Positions 1 to 10,784 of a stretch of DNA of 64,000 nt are shown piece after piece (position 1 is the stretch's first letter; each line of letters starts with the position of its first letter). The stretch spans positions 620,001 to 684,000 of the forward strand of contig JAGKQI010000093.1 of assembly GCA_018806915.1 (NCBI GenBank), in the 5' to 3' direction. Under the pieces are notes generated by a model. It did not search any database. It saw only the letters and a list, made by a program, of their open reading frames with translations, and had not been told where the DNA came from. A program made the position numbers and the translations under genes. The stretch comes from Phytophthora colocasiae (taxonomy: Eukaryota; Oomycota; Peronosporomycetes; Peronosporales; Peronosporaceae).

Positions 1-443
1 GCGTTGCCATAGCTGAGCTTGCTGGCTCGAAGTATTTCGTCTGGAAAAACACCGACCAAAAGTCCCGACCCGACCCAAATACGACCCCCAAAATAATCTA
101 CGGGTCAGAACTCTCTGAAGTGATTCACGAAGAGAGGGGATAGCACAACTTAGTCAGGATGGAAACCGTCTAGCCTCCCCATGAATAAATGATGATCTCC
201 GGACAGGTTGATGAAAGGACGGCTCAACGACTTGCTGAACAAAAGTTGAGGAAAGAGGAAGCCATGGATAAGCAGGGCTCTCCAAATAAGTAGGGATTAG
301 GGATTGACGGGGCTGGAGGCGTCTCAATCCCTTATTGATGAACGTACCCTTAATTGACAATATTATTGTCAACTTCAACTTATAAGATACTATAAAGATC
401 CGGTAAGAGTCGAGGAGTAAAGCAGTCCTCGAAACCTCTCCCG
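1..443. other. Intergenic, no gene recognised
   Basis: No open frame here has recognisable coding character. The stretch is AT-rich, with short runs of C in the first 100 bases, and leads into the hAT relic that follows. It may be that element's own non-coding end, but no terminal inverted repeat was identified by eye. Confidence 0.4.
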
Positions 444-1477
444 GTGGGCGTTATACCGTGCCGGGGACCACAGCCACTCTCATGCTGGCATTTCCGATTT
501 TGCGAACCAAGTCCAACACTCTTCTACTCAACTTGTTCACCCTCGTCATCCATGGCTACCTTAGACCCTGGTCTCTCGAACAAGGAGATCTGTTCGTTGA
601 TGTATCGAGACCAAACAAGCGGAGGAAGAACCTGCAACGGATGCAACACCTTCATCTTTCAGGACCGAAGTCGCGGCTATCATAACCTCATCTCGCATCT
701 GCGGCGCCACCCAGCCTATGAGCGACTGCTGGAGCGTTGCGTTCGACAACGAATCCCCGTCACTATGGACATGTTTGTCGATAAGGACTCCCGTACTACG
801 CATGGTTGGATGAAACTTGTGGTGCTTAAGGATCTTCCATTTTCGTCAGTCGATGACGACGTGTTTCGAGAAGCGGTTAAGTACAACGATATTTAAAAAA
901 AAATGATATTTTTGACGAGCTGTTGTTAGAGTTTCCAGAGATGAAGACACGCCTATCAACCGAAGCCACCATTATTCAGTCCAAGGACTTTGAAAGAGCT
1001 GTCGTGAAGGTACAAAATAATCAGGATTCTGTCCTAACCACCAAAGAAGCCGCAACGCTGGCTAGACTCATCCGCCCAGAAATTGTAGCAGCACGCGCTG
1101 CAAAATCTGCCAGTAAGAAGGCAAAACGGCGCCGTATCCAAGAAGAACCGGAAACCAACTTGGAGACATCAGGCAAAAAACGACGGCGTACAGGAAAAGA
1201 AGTGATGGAGTCGATCAACATTCGAGCTGCACTGCGCGTAAAGGAGGCATCAATATACTCGGATCTCACGTGGCTGCCAGCCACTTCGGTACAAGTAGAG
1301 CGTCTTTTCTCCAAGATTAAGTGCATGCTGGGGTATCTTCGGAAAAGCATCAGTCATGAGACGCTCGAGACCTTACTTTACCTGAAGATGAACTGGGACT
1401 TAGTGACGGACGAAGTGATTTCGAACGCCGTGAAACGCGCAGTTGAGGACGACAACGAAGAAGAAGCAGATCTCTAA
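444..1477 (+). pseudogene. hAT-family transposase, internally deleted
   Basis: Two open frames (444-896 and 923-1477) are the two ends of a hAT transposase. The first, probably starting at the ATG at 555, has a BED-type zinc finger: a CNGC pair followed about 20 residues later by HLRRH. The second carries lysine/arginine-rich linkers and then the hAT C-terminal dimerisation block (TSVQVERLFSKIK followed by a LETLLYLKMNWD-like segment). A full hAT transposase has several hundred residues with the RNase H-like catalytic core between these ends; that core is absent, and the frame shifts at an A-run near 893-901. The copy therefore looks non-autonomous and dead. The BED finger would bind DNA and the C-terminal block would mediate dimerisation in the parent enzyme. 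Confidence 0.8.
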
Positions 1478-2041
1478 AACCGTAGTTCTTAATCTGTAAG
1501 AAGTAGATAAAGACCCCCTTTTCAATAATTGCGTAAGTGCCAAATATTGAGATGGCCGCTCCCTCCCTTATTGTCCCCCTACAATAATACCCCTTTTTCA
1601 ATAACAATACATTTTTGGAGACCCCTGATGGATAAGTGCGATCTTGAAGTAAAGCAGGAACGAGAGGCGATCTGGCGACGCTATTCAGATGAAGAAATTG
1701 ACTATGCTGCCCCGCTATGATGATCCACACACTTCGACCTACAGTGTAAGTCACGTGGTAATTCCTCACAGGAGAAATTGAAGAATGTATGCTCTTTATC
1801 GTAGTTACATGTAGTGGCGTGAGCCCGGATTTACGTTGAGCTTCAAGCTTTGCTTCCTACTTAACTTCAAAGCGAACTAAAAGACACCGTGATACTGATT
1901 CTCACCAAGTCATCGAGATGCAGCCGACGGTCGTTAGGCTGAGACCCGCCGCAAGCCGCTTCTCGTCCCAGGCAGCATTCTCGCCGTAGATTTGAACCTC
2001 ACTTCACAACGTGAAAGACGCAAAACGCAATCACAACCGCC
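1478..2041. other. Intergenic, transposon-flank-like sequence
   Basis: This spacer is T- and C-rich near 1510-1620, with repeated CCCCTTTTTCAATAA-like words, as expected for non-coding flank of the decayed hAT element. A 30-codon frame at 1629-1720 has no recognisable features. No convincing gene was found. Confidence 0.4.
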
Positions 2042-2800
2042 ATGCAAATATCTACGCGTAGCAGCAAGTCGGAGGAGCTACTTGTTGAATGGCTTGCGGA
2101 GGACAATCACTATGCATTGGTTTCTGGGAAGCTTACACGTACGGAGGCAATGGAACAAATTATGAAGGTGCTCGGAACCCATACCGATACGATGATAGCA
2201 GCGAATATTCGTCGTCTTGAAAGGAGAAACGCTGCTGCTGTTGACTTCCTACGTGAGAACGGCTACTCCATTCACGACGTCATGAGGGGCGAGGTTAGTT
2301 CTGATGTGGAGAAGGAGGTACGAGAGCTGTTTCCGTACTACCAGCGCCTGATGTCAGTATTTCAAGAAGTTCATTCTTAAAAACCTACTGTTACTGATGA
2401 AGAAGACACACTAAGACGTGTAGGAGCGAAGAAGAAACGTTCCAGTAGCCTGCAGACCAGTAACAAGCGTATCTGTGGCAAAAACGAAAGCACGATGGCA
2501 CGGCCAAGTGGCATTGTGTCTCGCACCACAATCTTTGAGACGAACGGATGGAATGTGAACGGGCCTCTACTACTCGGAGCGACTTTAGAGAACCTCCCGC
2601 AACAGTATAAGAGGAAAATGAACGACAATGTCGTCAAATTTCAGCAGCAGGAGAACGACGGTCTTGTACAAAACCAGAAGGAGATGCAACAAGTTAACCT
2701 ACAGTTTTTCAAGGCGAAAGCGCGGCTGGGTCTGCAAAGTGCTGGTATGTCCAAGGAGGATGCCGAGCTCGCGATACCGCTCAAAAGCACTTCTAAGTAG
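2042..2800 (+). pseudogene. Trihelix/Myb-SANT-like protein with one in-frame stop
   Basis: The two frames 2042-2380 and 2495-2800 are in the same phase and are separated only by a TAA at 2378-2380, so together they make one protein of about 252 residues. Residues 6-110 have the look of an oomycete trihelix-like Myb/SANT domain: an LLVEWLAEDNHY start, helices with regular hydrophobic spacing, and a closing FPYYQRL helix. A KKKRS basic patch downstream of the stop may be a nuclear signal. The C-terminal third is glutamine-rich and looks like coiled coil. Proteins of this type are expanded in oomycetes and probably bind DNA, some as parts of transposons. The clean phase across the stop points to recent inactivation or an assembly error. 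No function is claimed. Confidence 0.5.
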
Positions 2801-2904
2801 TACATGGATGAACCAAACTCATGAGGACAGTAGTGTCCTCATTTGGACAACGCTCTAAAGGAGAATATGACTATTTACTGAAGAAGTCCGGCAGTGTGTG
2901 TACT

Positions 2905-3470
2905 CTATTCATGAATCATGAATTGTTTTAGGGTAAAGTGATGGACTGCTCTCCTGACTGCTCGCCGACAGCTTGATAGTACAGACTCTCCGTACGCATC
3001 GTCTGTTACCAGGTACCCTTTCAGGTACTCCATCGTAATGGTCATGTTGAACGGGGGCATCTTCTTCACGCACGATCTATCCATCTTTTTCAGGTTTCCA
3101 CGTTGTAGCAGGTCTGCCCATGACACATCCGTGGATCTTCAATTTCTCTCCAGTGAAGTTGGGGCCATCCCAAAAATTCAAAACTCCTCTTGCAGTAGTG
3201 TCTTGAATCATACGGACAGCTACAACCAGTAGAACAGGAGCGCTAGCCTGAGTAGAATTACACCCGGTCATCGGATGCAGGTCTTGGATTTCTCCTTGGA
3301 ATAGGCGCAGTAAAGCTCCGTTGTATAGATACCCGTGTCGGACATCAATGGCACATTGCCAAAAATCGGTCGCCAACTTCGCCAAAGTCCGAGTCCCAGT
3401 TGGAATAGTACGGGAACACACCATCTAAAACGTATCCAGTGACTTCAGGTGAGTTCAAGTTTCCATTGGT
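2905..3470 (-). pseudogene. S33 serine peptidase fragment
   Basis: On the minus strand this segment matches parts of the secreted S33 peptidase at 39971-48066 in this window. Reading down from 3470 it encodes SPEVTGYVLDG, then a GEVGDRFLAMC block, jumps directly to a MSDTG-TELYCAYSKEKSKTC block, and ends with KKMPPFNMTITMEYLKGYLVTDDAY. Several stops and frame changes lie between these blocks, and about 150 residues between FLAMC and MSDTG are missing. It lacks the signal peptide and the GxSxG nucleophile region. It is a dead third copy of the same gene family, 35 kb from its relatives. Confidence 0.8.
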
Positions 3471-3637
3471 AACTTTCATTGGCTACTTGACTTCAACATG
3501 AAATCACAACGTTTTTCCACATCTATTCGTGGTTATTACACAAATGCACTTCATATCGTTACTTAAATGCTCAATTTCCTCTAAAACTCCCCCTCATATT
3601 CACGATATTCCCATTCTAGCCGCGTAAATTACTGGGT

Positions 3638-5914
3638 ATGCCATCGTCTGATCCTCATGCTGCTCTCGCTGCCTCTGCATCACTCCCGACCGACACTGCT
3701 GCCTCTCTGGACGCTTCTACAGCTTCTAACGATGCATTAGAAGTCACAAATGTTCCTGAGTCGCTCTACGTCGCGTCATCCCCAAAGTCGGAGGCTGCTG
3801 CGGCCTCTCTAGGCCTCACAACTGGGGTCTCAAGGTTCGCGCCGTTTGAAGAGAGTTATGACGATATGAACGAGCTCCGTCGGGCTCTTAAGGTGCTATC
3901 TGTGCAGAGAAATGCCCCTTATTATATGCAACACAGCAGTCCGCAACGAGTGGAAGCCCGTTGTCCGTCCTGGAGACAGCGGAAGCGTCGAGCAGGAGCT
4001 GAGAATGACTCTGAAGTAGCAGCAATTACAGCTCCAGTATGTGACTTCGTCGTCTCCGCGAACCGCCACGCAAATGGCCGAGTCTACGTCACTAGAGCCA
4101 ATGTCAATCACTCTCCGACGTGTACAGTGCTTCACGCTCGACTGGCTGCTAATACTGAAGCTACTACTGCAGTTTCAAGTACAGGAGACAAGAACCATTC
4201 ATCTGCAGTCACAGCTTCAGCTTTATTAGAGACGGCACTGCCATTTATGGGTCAGTTGGCCAATTCCAGAGGAGGTCGTGACGCTGTGAAGCCCAAGGAT
4301 GTTAGTGACATTATGAAGGCGAAATTCGGCGTGAAACCGTCCTATATGACGGCTTGGAGAGCACTCAGTGCATTTAGGAAGCAGAGGAAGGAAGAAGATT
4401 CGTCCTCGTACATGAAACTGGAGGGATATTTGCAGGCGTTTTCAGAAACAAATGCTGGCAGTTTGGTGGCTTTCGAGCATCAAGACGCCCAGATTCCACC
4501 GCCTGCTAATAAACCCAACGCCAAGATCTTCGCGAGAGCTTTTTTGTGTCCGAAGCCTCTTCATGACGCTCTGAGATACTGCCGAGGATCGATGCTGCTT
4601 AGTGTCTTCTTGGTGACGTCAGCTTTTGGAGGAGTGGTCTTCACAGCGACAGCTCAAGACGCAATGGGTGATAATGTACCGATGGCTATTGGTCTTGCGC
4701 CAGCAGAAACGGAGAATGACTGGCAGTTCTTCCTGCAACAGCTTCGACGTGCTTTCCCGGACTTGGAACGCTCTGTGACATCGCTAGTGCACAATCGTGG
4801 CGAAGAACTCACTCGCTCTGCTCAAGCGGTGTTCCCCAACTGTCCACAATCCAATGAAGTAGAAATCTTCATCCGCAGCCCAGCTCAAGCTACGTCTGAA
4901 GCAACTCCTGGGACTACAACTTCAGCTACGAGTGGTTCTAGTCTGCTTTTGGACTCGTCGATGCAGTGGATGGAAGCACTCTGCGCCAAGGCGCCGCTGA
5001 TGATCCTTGTGGGGTGGGTCTCGCAGGTGGCTCGGACACTTTTCCAGCGCTACGAACGGTACGGACACCTCAGCTCGGAGTACCCAGCCGAGTTTCACTC
5101 TCTCGCGGCGGAATACGAAGGAGAAGCGTCCCGTTTCGACGTTGTCCGCACCTCCGAGAGTGAATTTGAGGTTATTGACCAACAGACAAGCGCTGGTCGT
5201 GTAGTTAACTTCGCCAAGCAGACATGCACCTGTGGAGAGTACGATGTGTCTCGTTTTCCGTGCCTGCATGTGTTCCTAGCAGTGACACATGCTGGAATGC
5301 TAAGGACGGATGTTATTCCTCGTATTTTCCTCATGACATCTCTGAAGACACTCTACGGTGGGCGCATCACACCAATTGACATTGAAACAGTGCCTTCTGA
5401 TGGAGTTACGATCCCGCAGCCGCTACCAAAGACTCGTGGACGTCCGCGCAAGGTGCAGCAAATTCAACAGTTTGGAGACCCGAAGCAGGAGAAGCTCTCG
5501 TGCAGTGTATGCGGTATCAAAGGACACAACAAACGAACTTGCAAGCGTCTTGGCGGCATATCTGCTCCAGTTCCGATCGCCCGTGAGGTCACTGATGACG
5601 TGACAAATGGCCAAGATGACACGACGTTCCTTGTGTCTACGTGTACGTAGCTACCATGATATATCCATGTCGGTTGTGAGTTGAGCTAACGTATTTGTAT
5701 GTACTTAATAGATGGAGACGCGCTTTCATTCGATAACTCATTGGGGGCTACAGTCCCAGACAGCCACGTTAGTGAGGATTCTGCCCTTCACTTGAGCTCA
5801 GGCAAGCGCCGAAGACTGGCAGGAGGTGACAATGCAGAAGAAAAGAAGCCCGACGAAGCCGAAGATGAAGAAGCGGAAGAAGAAGAAGAAACCTCAGGTG
5901 TTGCGCTTGTTTAG
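3638..5914 (+). CDS. MULE-derived protein with SWIM and zinc knuckle, catalytic residues lost (2 exons)
   Basis: Exon 1 is 3638-5642 and exon 2 is 5712-5914. They are joined across a 69-bp intron with donor GTACGT and acceptor TAATAG, giving about 735 residues in frame. Domain order: an S/T/A-rich N-terminus; a FLYWCH/WRKY-GCM1-like zinc region (about 80-175, with C and H residues around CDFVVSANRH and HSPTC); a MULE transposase core (about 280-420); a SWIM finger (CTCGEYDVSRFPCLH, about 530); an AT-hook-like TRGRPRK; a CCHC knuckle (CSVCGIKGHNKRTC); and, from exon 2, a GKRRR basic patch and an acidic tail. The core is changed where MULEs have catalytic aspartates: DGT has become RGS and SDR has become HNR. 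The stretch that should hold the catalytic glutamate is shortened. The long clean frame with a spliced intron suggests a domesticated DNA-binding protein, as in plant FAR1/MUSTANG. It is convergent with, and 42 bp from, the next gene. Confidence 0.75.
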
Positions 5915-5956
5915 CTGCCTTGGTCACTGCTATCTGGTGAATATGATGCTGTTTAT

Positions 5957-8015
5957 CTACTGAGTCATCGTAGCAGTCCTCAGGCGATTGATCGCAGCAG
6001 CCAACTACGCACATTAAATTCACTAGCACGTCAATTCCCAAGACCACACGAATGCAAAACAGATTGTTACGCACCTCCAGCTTACGAGGTCTCGTGTAAA
6101 ACCCAGATTTATTGTGGAAACCAACTGCATCCAGCCCTGTGCGGTCCATTTCGCTGTCAAGCTTGTCCAGTACCTCCTACATTTACAAGGTGTGAGCGAC
6201 ATACAACACAGAACCACTGAAAACGAGTCGCACCCCGAGCGTCCTCTCTCCATTCATAAAGGAGCGAGCTTTTTGAATCGCATCAGCAATGGCGCGCACT
6301 TGGCTAGCCTCCACGATCTGCTCCACACAGCTCAAGTCCAAATCCACCTACACAACATCGTTAGCCAAGGAAAATTACTCCACCTGCATTCAGGTATATT
6401 GCACCTCTCCGTATTGAATTTTGTCGAAACCGCGCGAGACAACCTTGCCATTGACTCCAAAACCACGACTCAGCGGGATACGCGGCTTGAAGCCTCCGAA
6501 GTCCGCGTCCTGTCGGATTTCGCCATGTTCACTAGCGATCTTCTTGGCCTCTTTAGTCACATCTTGAGGTTCGTACGAGTCCATCATGATCACATGATCA
6601 GCGACCGAGAAGTAGTCGCCTGCACCTCCAATTACTAGAACCGACGAGACTCCACGCTGCTTGTAAAGCGCCTGCACTTTAGAGATGAAAGGCGTGATTG
6701 GCTCCTTGTCTTTTGCAACCAATTGCTGCATTTTCCAGTCACGAATCATGAAATTGGTCGCGCACGTGTCTTCATCAATCAACAGCGTCGAAGCTCCAAC
6801 TTCCAGTGCTTCAACAATGTTCGCTGCTTGTGAAGTACTTCCGGATGCATCAGCAGTGGAGAATTGCGTCGTGTCCTGCTTGAACGGCAGGTTGTCAATG
6901 AAAGCACTGATGTCGGTACACACCACACTGCGTGAATCTTCCGATCGGATCTTAACTGCGTTCGGGTCCACCACCACGAACTCACGTCCGTCCGACGGCA
7001 CGTGGTTGTACACACCGACTTCCAGCGCCTTCAGTACCGTACTTTTACCGTGGAATCCCCCACCAACGAATAGAGTAACTCCTTCAGGAATGCCCATACC
7101 CGTGACAACTCCACAGTTCGGTAATGTGAACGATCGACTCAATGACGCAGGAGACTTGAACGGAATCGCCTTATCGTTACTTAACGGGAGATCCGACGCT
7201 CCTGACTGTCGTGGTAGAACAGCTCCGTCACGAACGAATCCCACGAGCCCCTCGCCCTTCAGCATTCCCCTCAGTGTTTCCTGGTCTTCTACCGAATGCA
7301 AATGCTCCCACAAATGACTCACATCCAGACTTTTTAGCATCAACGACTGCTCCACTAATTTCGGGAGAGTCTCAACCAGAATTGTGTACGCCCAATCTCC
7401 ACAAATGCTACGTCCACGAGCGGGTAAGTTGATATTAAATCTCGCCTCCACATCTCCATTGGCCAGTAAATTGACACTCGAACGCTCGATCACGTGTTGG
7501 CCGGGTGTATCAATGGAGATATCCCCACCTTTGGCCCCCTGCCAAGAGTTACTCTTCGTTTTAGCATCAGCTCCGCAGCTACGTGCATTGGCTGCGAAAG
7601 ATCTCGTCAAATAGTCGCATAAAGCCACGTTACGGGTCTTGTCCTGGTACATTTCGACCGGGAACGCGGCCGAACCGGCTGAGACGGTGACATGGGCCCG
7701 TGACGGACTGGCGTACGGGTCACCTTGGATATGGTCGAATTCCATAGAGAAGTGCAGATTGTTGCTCTGATACTCGAACACGCGCTCGAGTTCATGGTAT
7801 GCGCCGTAGTTTCGGATGTGGATTTCCTGTAGGACTTGACCCAATTGTTCCCATGATGCACGGGTCCGTGCGCGGTCGTTGTAACGGCTGCTCTGGCTTC
7901 GGTTGTAGTCTTCACCGTCTCCCCGACCACGACCTCGACCACCTCGTTCTCCTCCTCGGCCACCGCCACCGTATTTGTTGCGATAATATTCGCCACGACC
8001 CATTTTCGATTGCAA
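5957..8015 (-). CDS. ABC-class ATPase with RGG N-terminus, MRB1590-like (4 exons)
   Basis: Four exons join in frame: 8015-6405, 6347-6234, 6176-6075 and 6004-5957 (introns of 57, 57 and 70 bp, each GT-AG). They give about 624 residues, ending LAAAINRLRTATMTQ. Residues 5-35 are an arginine/glycine-rich RGG tract. The rest is the predicted ABC-class ATPase family (Pfam ABC_ATPase), with a Walker A GGGFHGKST near 318-326 and a Walker B-like STLLIDED near 409-416. Trypanosome MRB1590, a mitochondrial RNA-editing accessory ATPase, belongs to this family, so an RNA-linked ATPase role is plausible but inferred. The C-terminal exons restore the conserved end of the family (VEQIVEASQVRAIADAI, then GERTLGEVLDKLD), which supports the splice sites. 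The start may be the ATG at 8015 or the one at 8003. Confidence 0.85.
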
Positions 8016-8037
8016 TTAGGATTGACACTGACTAAAA

Positions 8038-8096
8038 CCTAATTAGTGAACACTAATTAGTCCTAATTAGTGAACACTAATTAGTCCTAATTAGTC
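8038..8096. repeat. Tandem palindromes upstream of the ATPase gene
   Basis: The octamer palindrome CTAATTAG occurs four times in 59 bases, in two tandem units of about 24 bp. Each unit is an inverted repeat of CTAATTAG around TGAACA, and a half unit follows. The array starts about 25 bp upstream of the ATG of the minus-strand ATPase gene, so it lies in that gene's 5' leader or core promoter. It could bind a homeodomain-like factor (TAATTA core) or form hairpins. A run of 10-11 T follows at about 8113-8123. Confidence 0.8.
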
Positions 8097-8218
8097 CAAG
8101 GTCCACAAAATAGTTTTTTTTTTTGCGTATTTCATCGAAGACCTCAGTCATTTTAGAAGAAAAACACTATTTGCACTACATGTACTCCTCCAATCCACCC
8201 CGACTCGAACTGCTCGAA

Positions 8219-8619
8219 ATGCCGCCAAAAGGAAAGCCGACGTCTTCAATTTGGGACCTCTTCAAGATCGTGATACCGAAAGGCGATGGAAAGAAGCATC
8301 CGACGTATCTTGTCCACATTGCAACAAGCTATTTCGCAGTGCTCAAGTCGGCAAACATTTAAAAGGACACGTACACTCTGGTTGCTTTCCCGCCGACATT
8401 AAGCAGAGGTATGCTCCCTTCGACGCCAAAAGGACGAAAAAGCGACGATCACTTGGGACGCCACGCTCACCATCTACAGCTCGGAAGACCCCGCCCAAAA
8501 CTCAACGCCTGTACGAGCACGGCCAAGCTGAGCCTGAGCTCGACTTGGCAATGGCGTTTTACGCGACAGGGATATCCTTTCGGGTGCTTGAAGATCCTAA
8601 AAATGAAGTTGCTTTTTAA
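8219..8619 (+). pseudogene. BED zinc-finger remnant (hAT-like N-terminus)
   Basis: A start at 8219 reads MPPKGKPTSSIWDLFK, as at the beginning of many BED-finger transposases. One frame over, the segment continues with CPHCNKLF and KHLKGH, the C2-H2 core of a BED finger, then a basic FDAKRTKKRRS stretch. A frameshift near 8290 separates the halves, and stops follow by 8620. No catalytic domain follows within the next kilobase. This is best read as the 5' end of a dead hAT-like element. Confidence 0.55.
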
Positions 8620-8701
8620 AAAAGCTGGGATAAGAAAAACCTTAGAGAAAAACCTTGGTGTAAGCCCTTTCGTCTTTAAAGTGATATTCACGTCGTTTTA
8701 G

Positions 8702-8990
8702 CCAATAGGTGTCGTTTGCGGATTTCTCCCCTGGAACGGTGATGAGCATGGCGGGAGGTCTTCCTTGCCGCCATTGGTCGCCAAGCGTTGATTTACTAGA
8801 GCGGAGTGCAACTGGCAGGGCACATTTTAGTGGCTTGACGACCTTTTATTGCAAGGTAAATTTGTGAAATATGCTTCTGGAAAGCGTTTTGCGTGCTGTC
8901 TTAACTAGATAATACAGTTCTTTACTACCAGCTATCAAGGGCAAGAGCAGTAAGCAGAAGGCATCCGTTGGCTGGCGACTGGCAAGGACA
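8702..8990. other. Intergenic
   Basis: No coding signal, repeat or RNA gene was recognised. The next segment with coding character begins near 9000. Confidence 0.35.
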
Positions 8991-9004
8991 CTCCCTCCCT
9001 GGAT

Positions 9005-9850
9005 TTGTATCTGGAAGAGCTGCGTTTGGAGATTGATGAGCTCAGCACGTGGGTTGCAACGGCGTGTACAAGTGTTAATAGGCTTATGATGAGGCAGTGG
9101 AGAAGCTGTTCGAGCATCTGGGGTCGTGCGGAGGAGATCCTGGCGGCGCAGGTTGGGGCGCATTTGACATCATTCCTGTTGGGACCAGCGTTGATTTCAC
9201 GGGCCAATGCAATCGGATGGTCTAGAACACTTCTTTGAATCACTGTAGCTGGGTAGACGATGTGTATTCTCGTCAGCGACGATGTGTGCGGAGGACGAAC
9301 GTTCGGCCATCCGAGAGAAACTAACGGAAATGCGGAAAACGAAGGAGGAGGAGGTTGCTCTGTTGGATGCCCAGGTGCAAAAGATCCGCAATGAACTACA
9401 TACGATCAACCAGGTATGGAGGTTGCAAGGGTTGGAAATGATACTGTATTTACACATATGCTTTTTGTTGACAGACCGCTTCGCACGAGTTGATGATGAT
9501 TGATACGGATCTTAGGATGCACAAGCAAGGCCCACGACCAACACGCAGACGAGATGAAATTGTTGCTGGATCAAGCTTCCGCATTAGAACTGAATGCTAC
9601 TAAAATGGCTAAGAAGAGGATGTACTCCGCAAGAAGAAGTGCAAGATGGCAGCCGAAGTTGCAGCGGTAGTTGAAAAGTTTGACGGCGAATGGAAGGCGA
9701 GACGCACGCTCGAAGAGACCTTCCGAAAAGAACGCGAGCAATGTGAACATTTCAACGAGCATTACCTCAAGGTATTCCTAGCCATTAACTCACGCGTAGC
9801 AACTTGGATGACCAGCGAGACGAGCTTGGGTCCCCCTGCTGAGAGTCGAT
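9005..9850 (+). pseudogene. Coiled-coil protein gene, frameshifted
   Basis: Several short frames on this strand have strong coiled-coil character: LEELRLEIDELST near 9015; REKLTEMRKTKEEEVALLDAQ at 9282-9410; HADEMKLLLDQASALELNA near 9550; and EKFDGEWKARRTLEETFRK at 9646-9770. A plausible intron with donor GTATGG and acceptor TTGACAG (about 9415-9474) joins the second and third. At least two further frame changes, near 9520 and 9610, cannot be explained by introns, so the gene is probably inactive. The product is not recognised; length and heptads suggest a structural or scaffold protein. A frame at about 9080-9227 with AYDEAVEKLFEHLG also looks like coding sequence of the same gene. Confidence 0.45.
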
Positions 9851-10127
9851 AGTTTTAAAAGCGGTTTCGTGTAGGAGAAAGTGGGCAGCCAGTGGCAGGA
9901 CTACTGGAGGTCTGGCGTTAGTCGCCAGCGAGGTTAGTTTCCCTGGCTCAAAGTGACGGATAAACGGCTCAATATTGGTTCATCAGTGAGCATACAATGT
10001 ATACATGTCATGTAGAAACGGAGTGGGTCAACTGTGGCGAAACCTTGGCTTAAGTGCCAGTAATGACTACAGATCGTATGGTATACAAATTCTAGTCAAA
10101 CGGGGCCTTGTGAACTTGTGAAAGAGA

Positions 10128-10543
10128 ATGGCAGATTTTTCTGATGAAGAAGATCGCCAGCTCGTCCAGCTAGCAGCGACGTACGTGAAATCTGGACGCC
10201 ACGTTAAGTGGTCGTTAGTGGCAGAAAAGATGAGACCACAGAAATGGAGCCCAGAGAAGCTTCAGCAACGTATCAAGACGCTCAAGCGACGACTAGGAAC
10301 TGACGTGTTGCAATTTCCGCCGCGATTCTTTCGGAAGTCACTCCAACAAAATAGCAAGAGCCAACGAGTCCAACAAGCGGATAGTACGCCCGGAATTCCA
10401 GAGCAATTGATGGTACCGTTGTCTCCCGAAGACACGTACAACGCCACAGAAAGGCTTTTTCGTGTGTTGACTAGGCGCGATGTACGTGCCAATAAGCGTC
10501 AGCTAAATGCTGGGGAGATCACGATGGTAGCAGTATCCAGTTT
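10128..10543 (+). pseudogene. SANT-DOT1-like methyltransferase gene, 5' part
   Basis: The ATG at 10128 opens a SANT/Myb-like domain in residues 4-52, with FSDEEDRQLVQLA, a central GRHVKWSLVAEKM and the helix KLQQRIKTLKRR. A linker runs to residue 139, where a Copia element has inserted at 10544. Beyond the element, and after one copy of the AGTTT target duplication is discounted, the same frame continues at 15469 with the methyltransferase domain. The intact allele would be one gene of about 296 codons. As it stands the frame runs three or four residues into the LTR and stops at 10562, leaving only the DNA/histone-binding module. Confidence 0.75.
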
Positions 10544-10763
10544 TGTGGAATCGGCGGCGTAGTACTGGTACAAGCTGCACGCGAGCCCACCCCACGGTCC
10601 TGGACGCAGTGACAATGGAGGCGTGGCCAGCGGGCATTGGCCAGTGGACCTTCAAGCTCAACATCGTATGCGTATACATGAACCCTGAAAAAGAGGCACT
10701 ACTCTAAACCAACCTAATGCACTTCAGAATTATCTGTCTCTCAGAGAAGCAGATTTTGCAACA
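10544..10763 (+). repeat. 5' LTR of Copia element
   Basis: It starts TG and ends CA, and I see no difference from the 3' LTR across 220 bp. It replaces the last codons of the host exon with a stop at 10562. No convincing TATA box could be chosen by eye. Confidence 0.95.
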
Positions 10764-10784
10764 GGTTAACAGCCGCACTCGCTC

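Noticed and set aside
10764..10784. tRNA primer-binding site directly after the Copia 5' LTR
   Set aside because: The bases GGTTAACAGCC do not start with a TGG complement of a tRNA 3' end, and no initiator-methionine-type site could be matched by eye.
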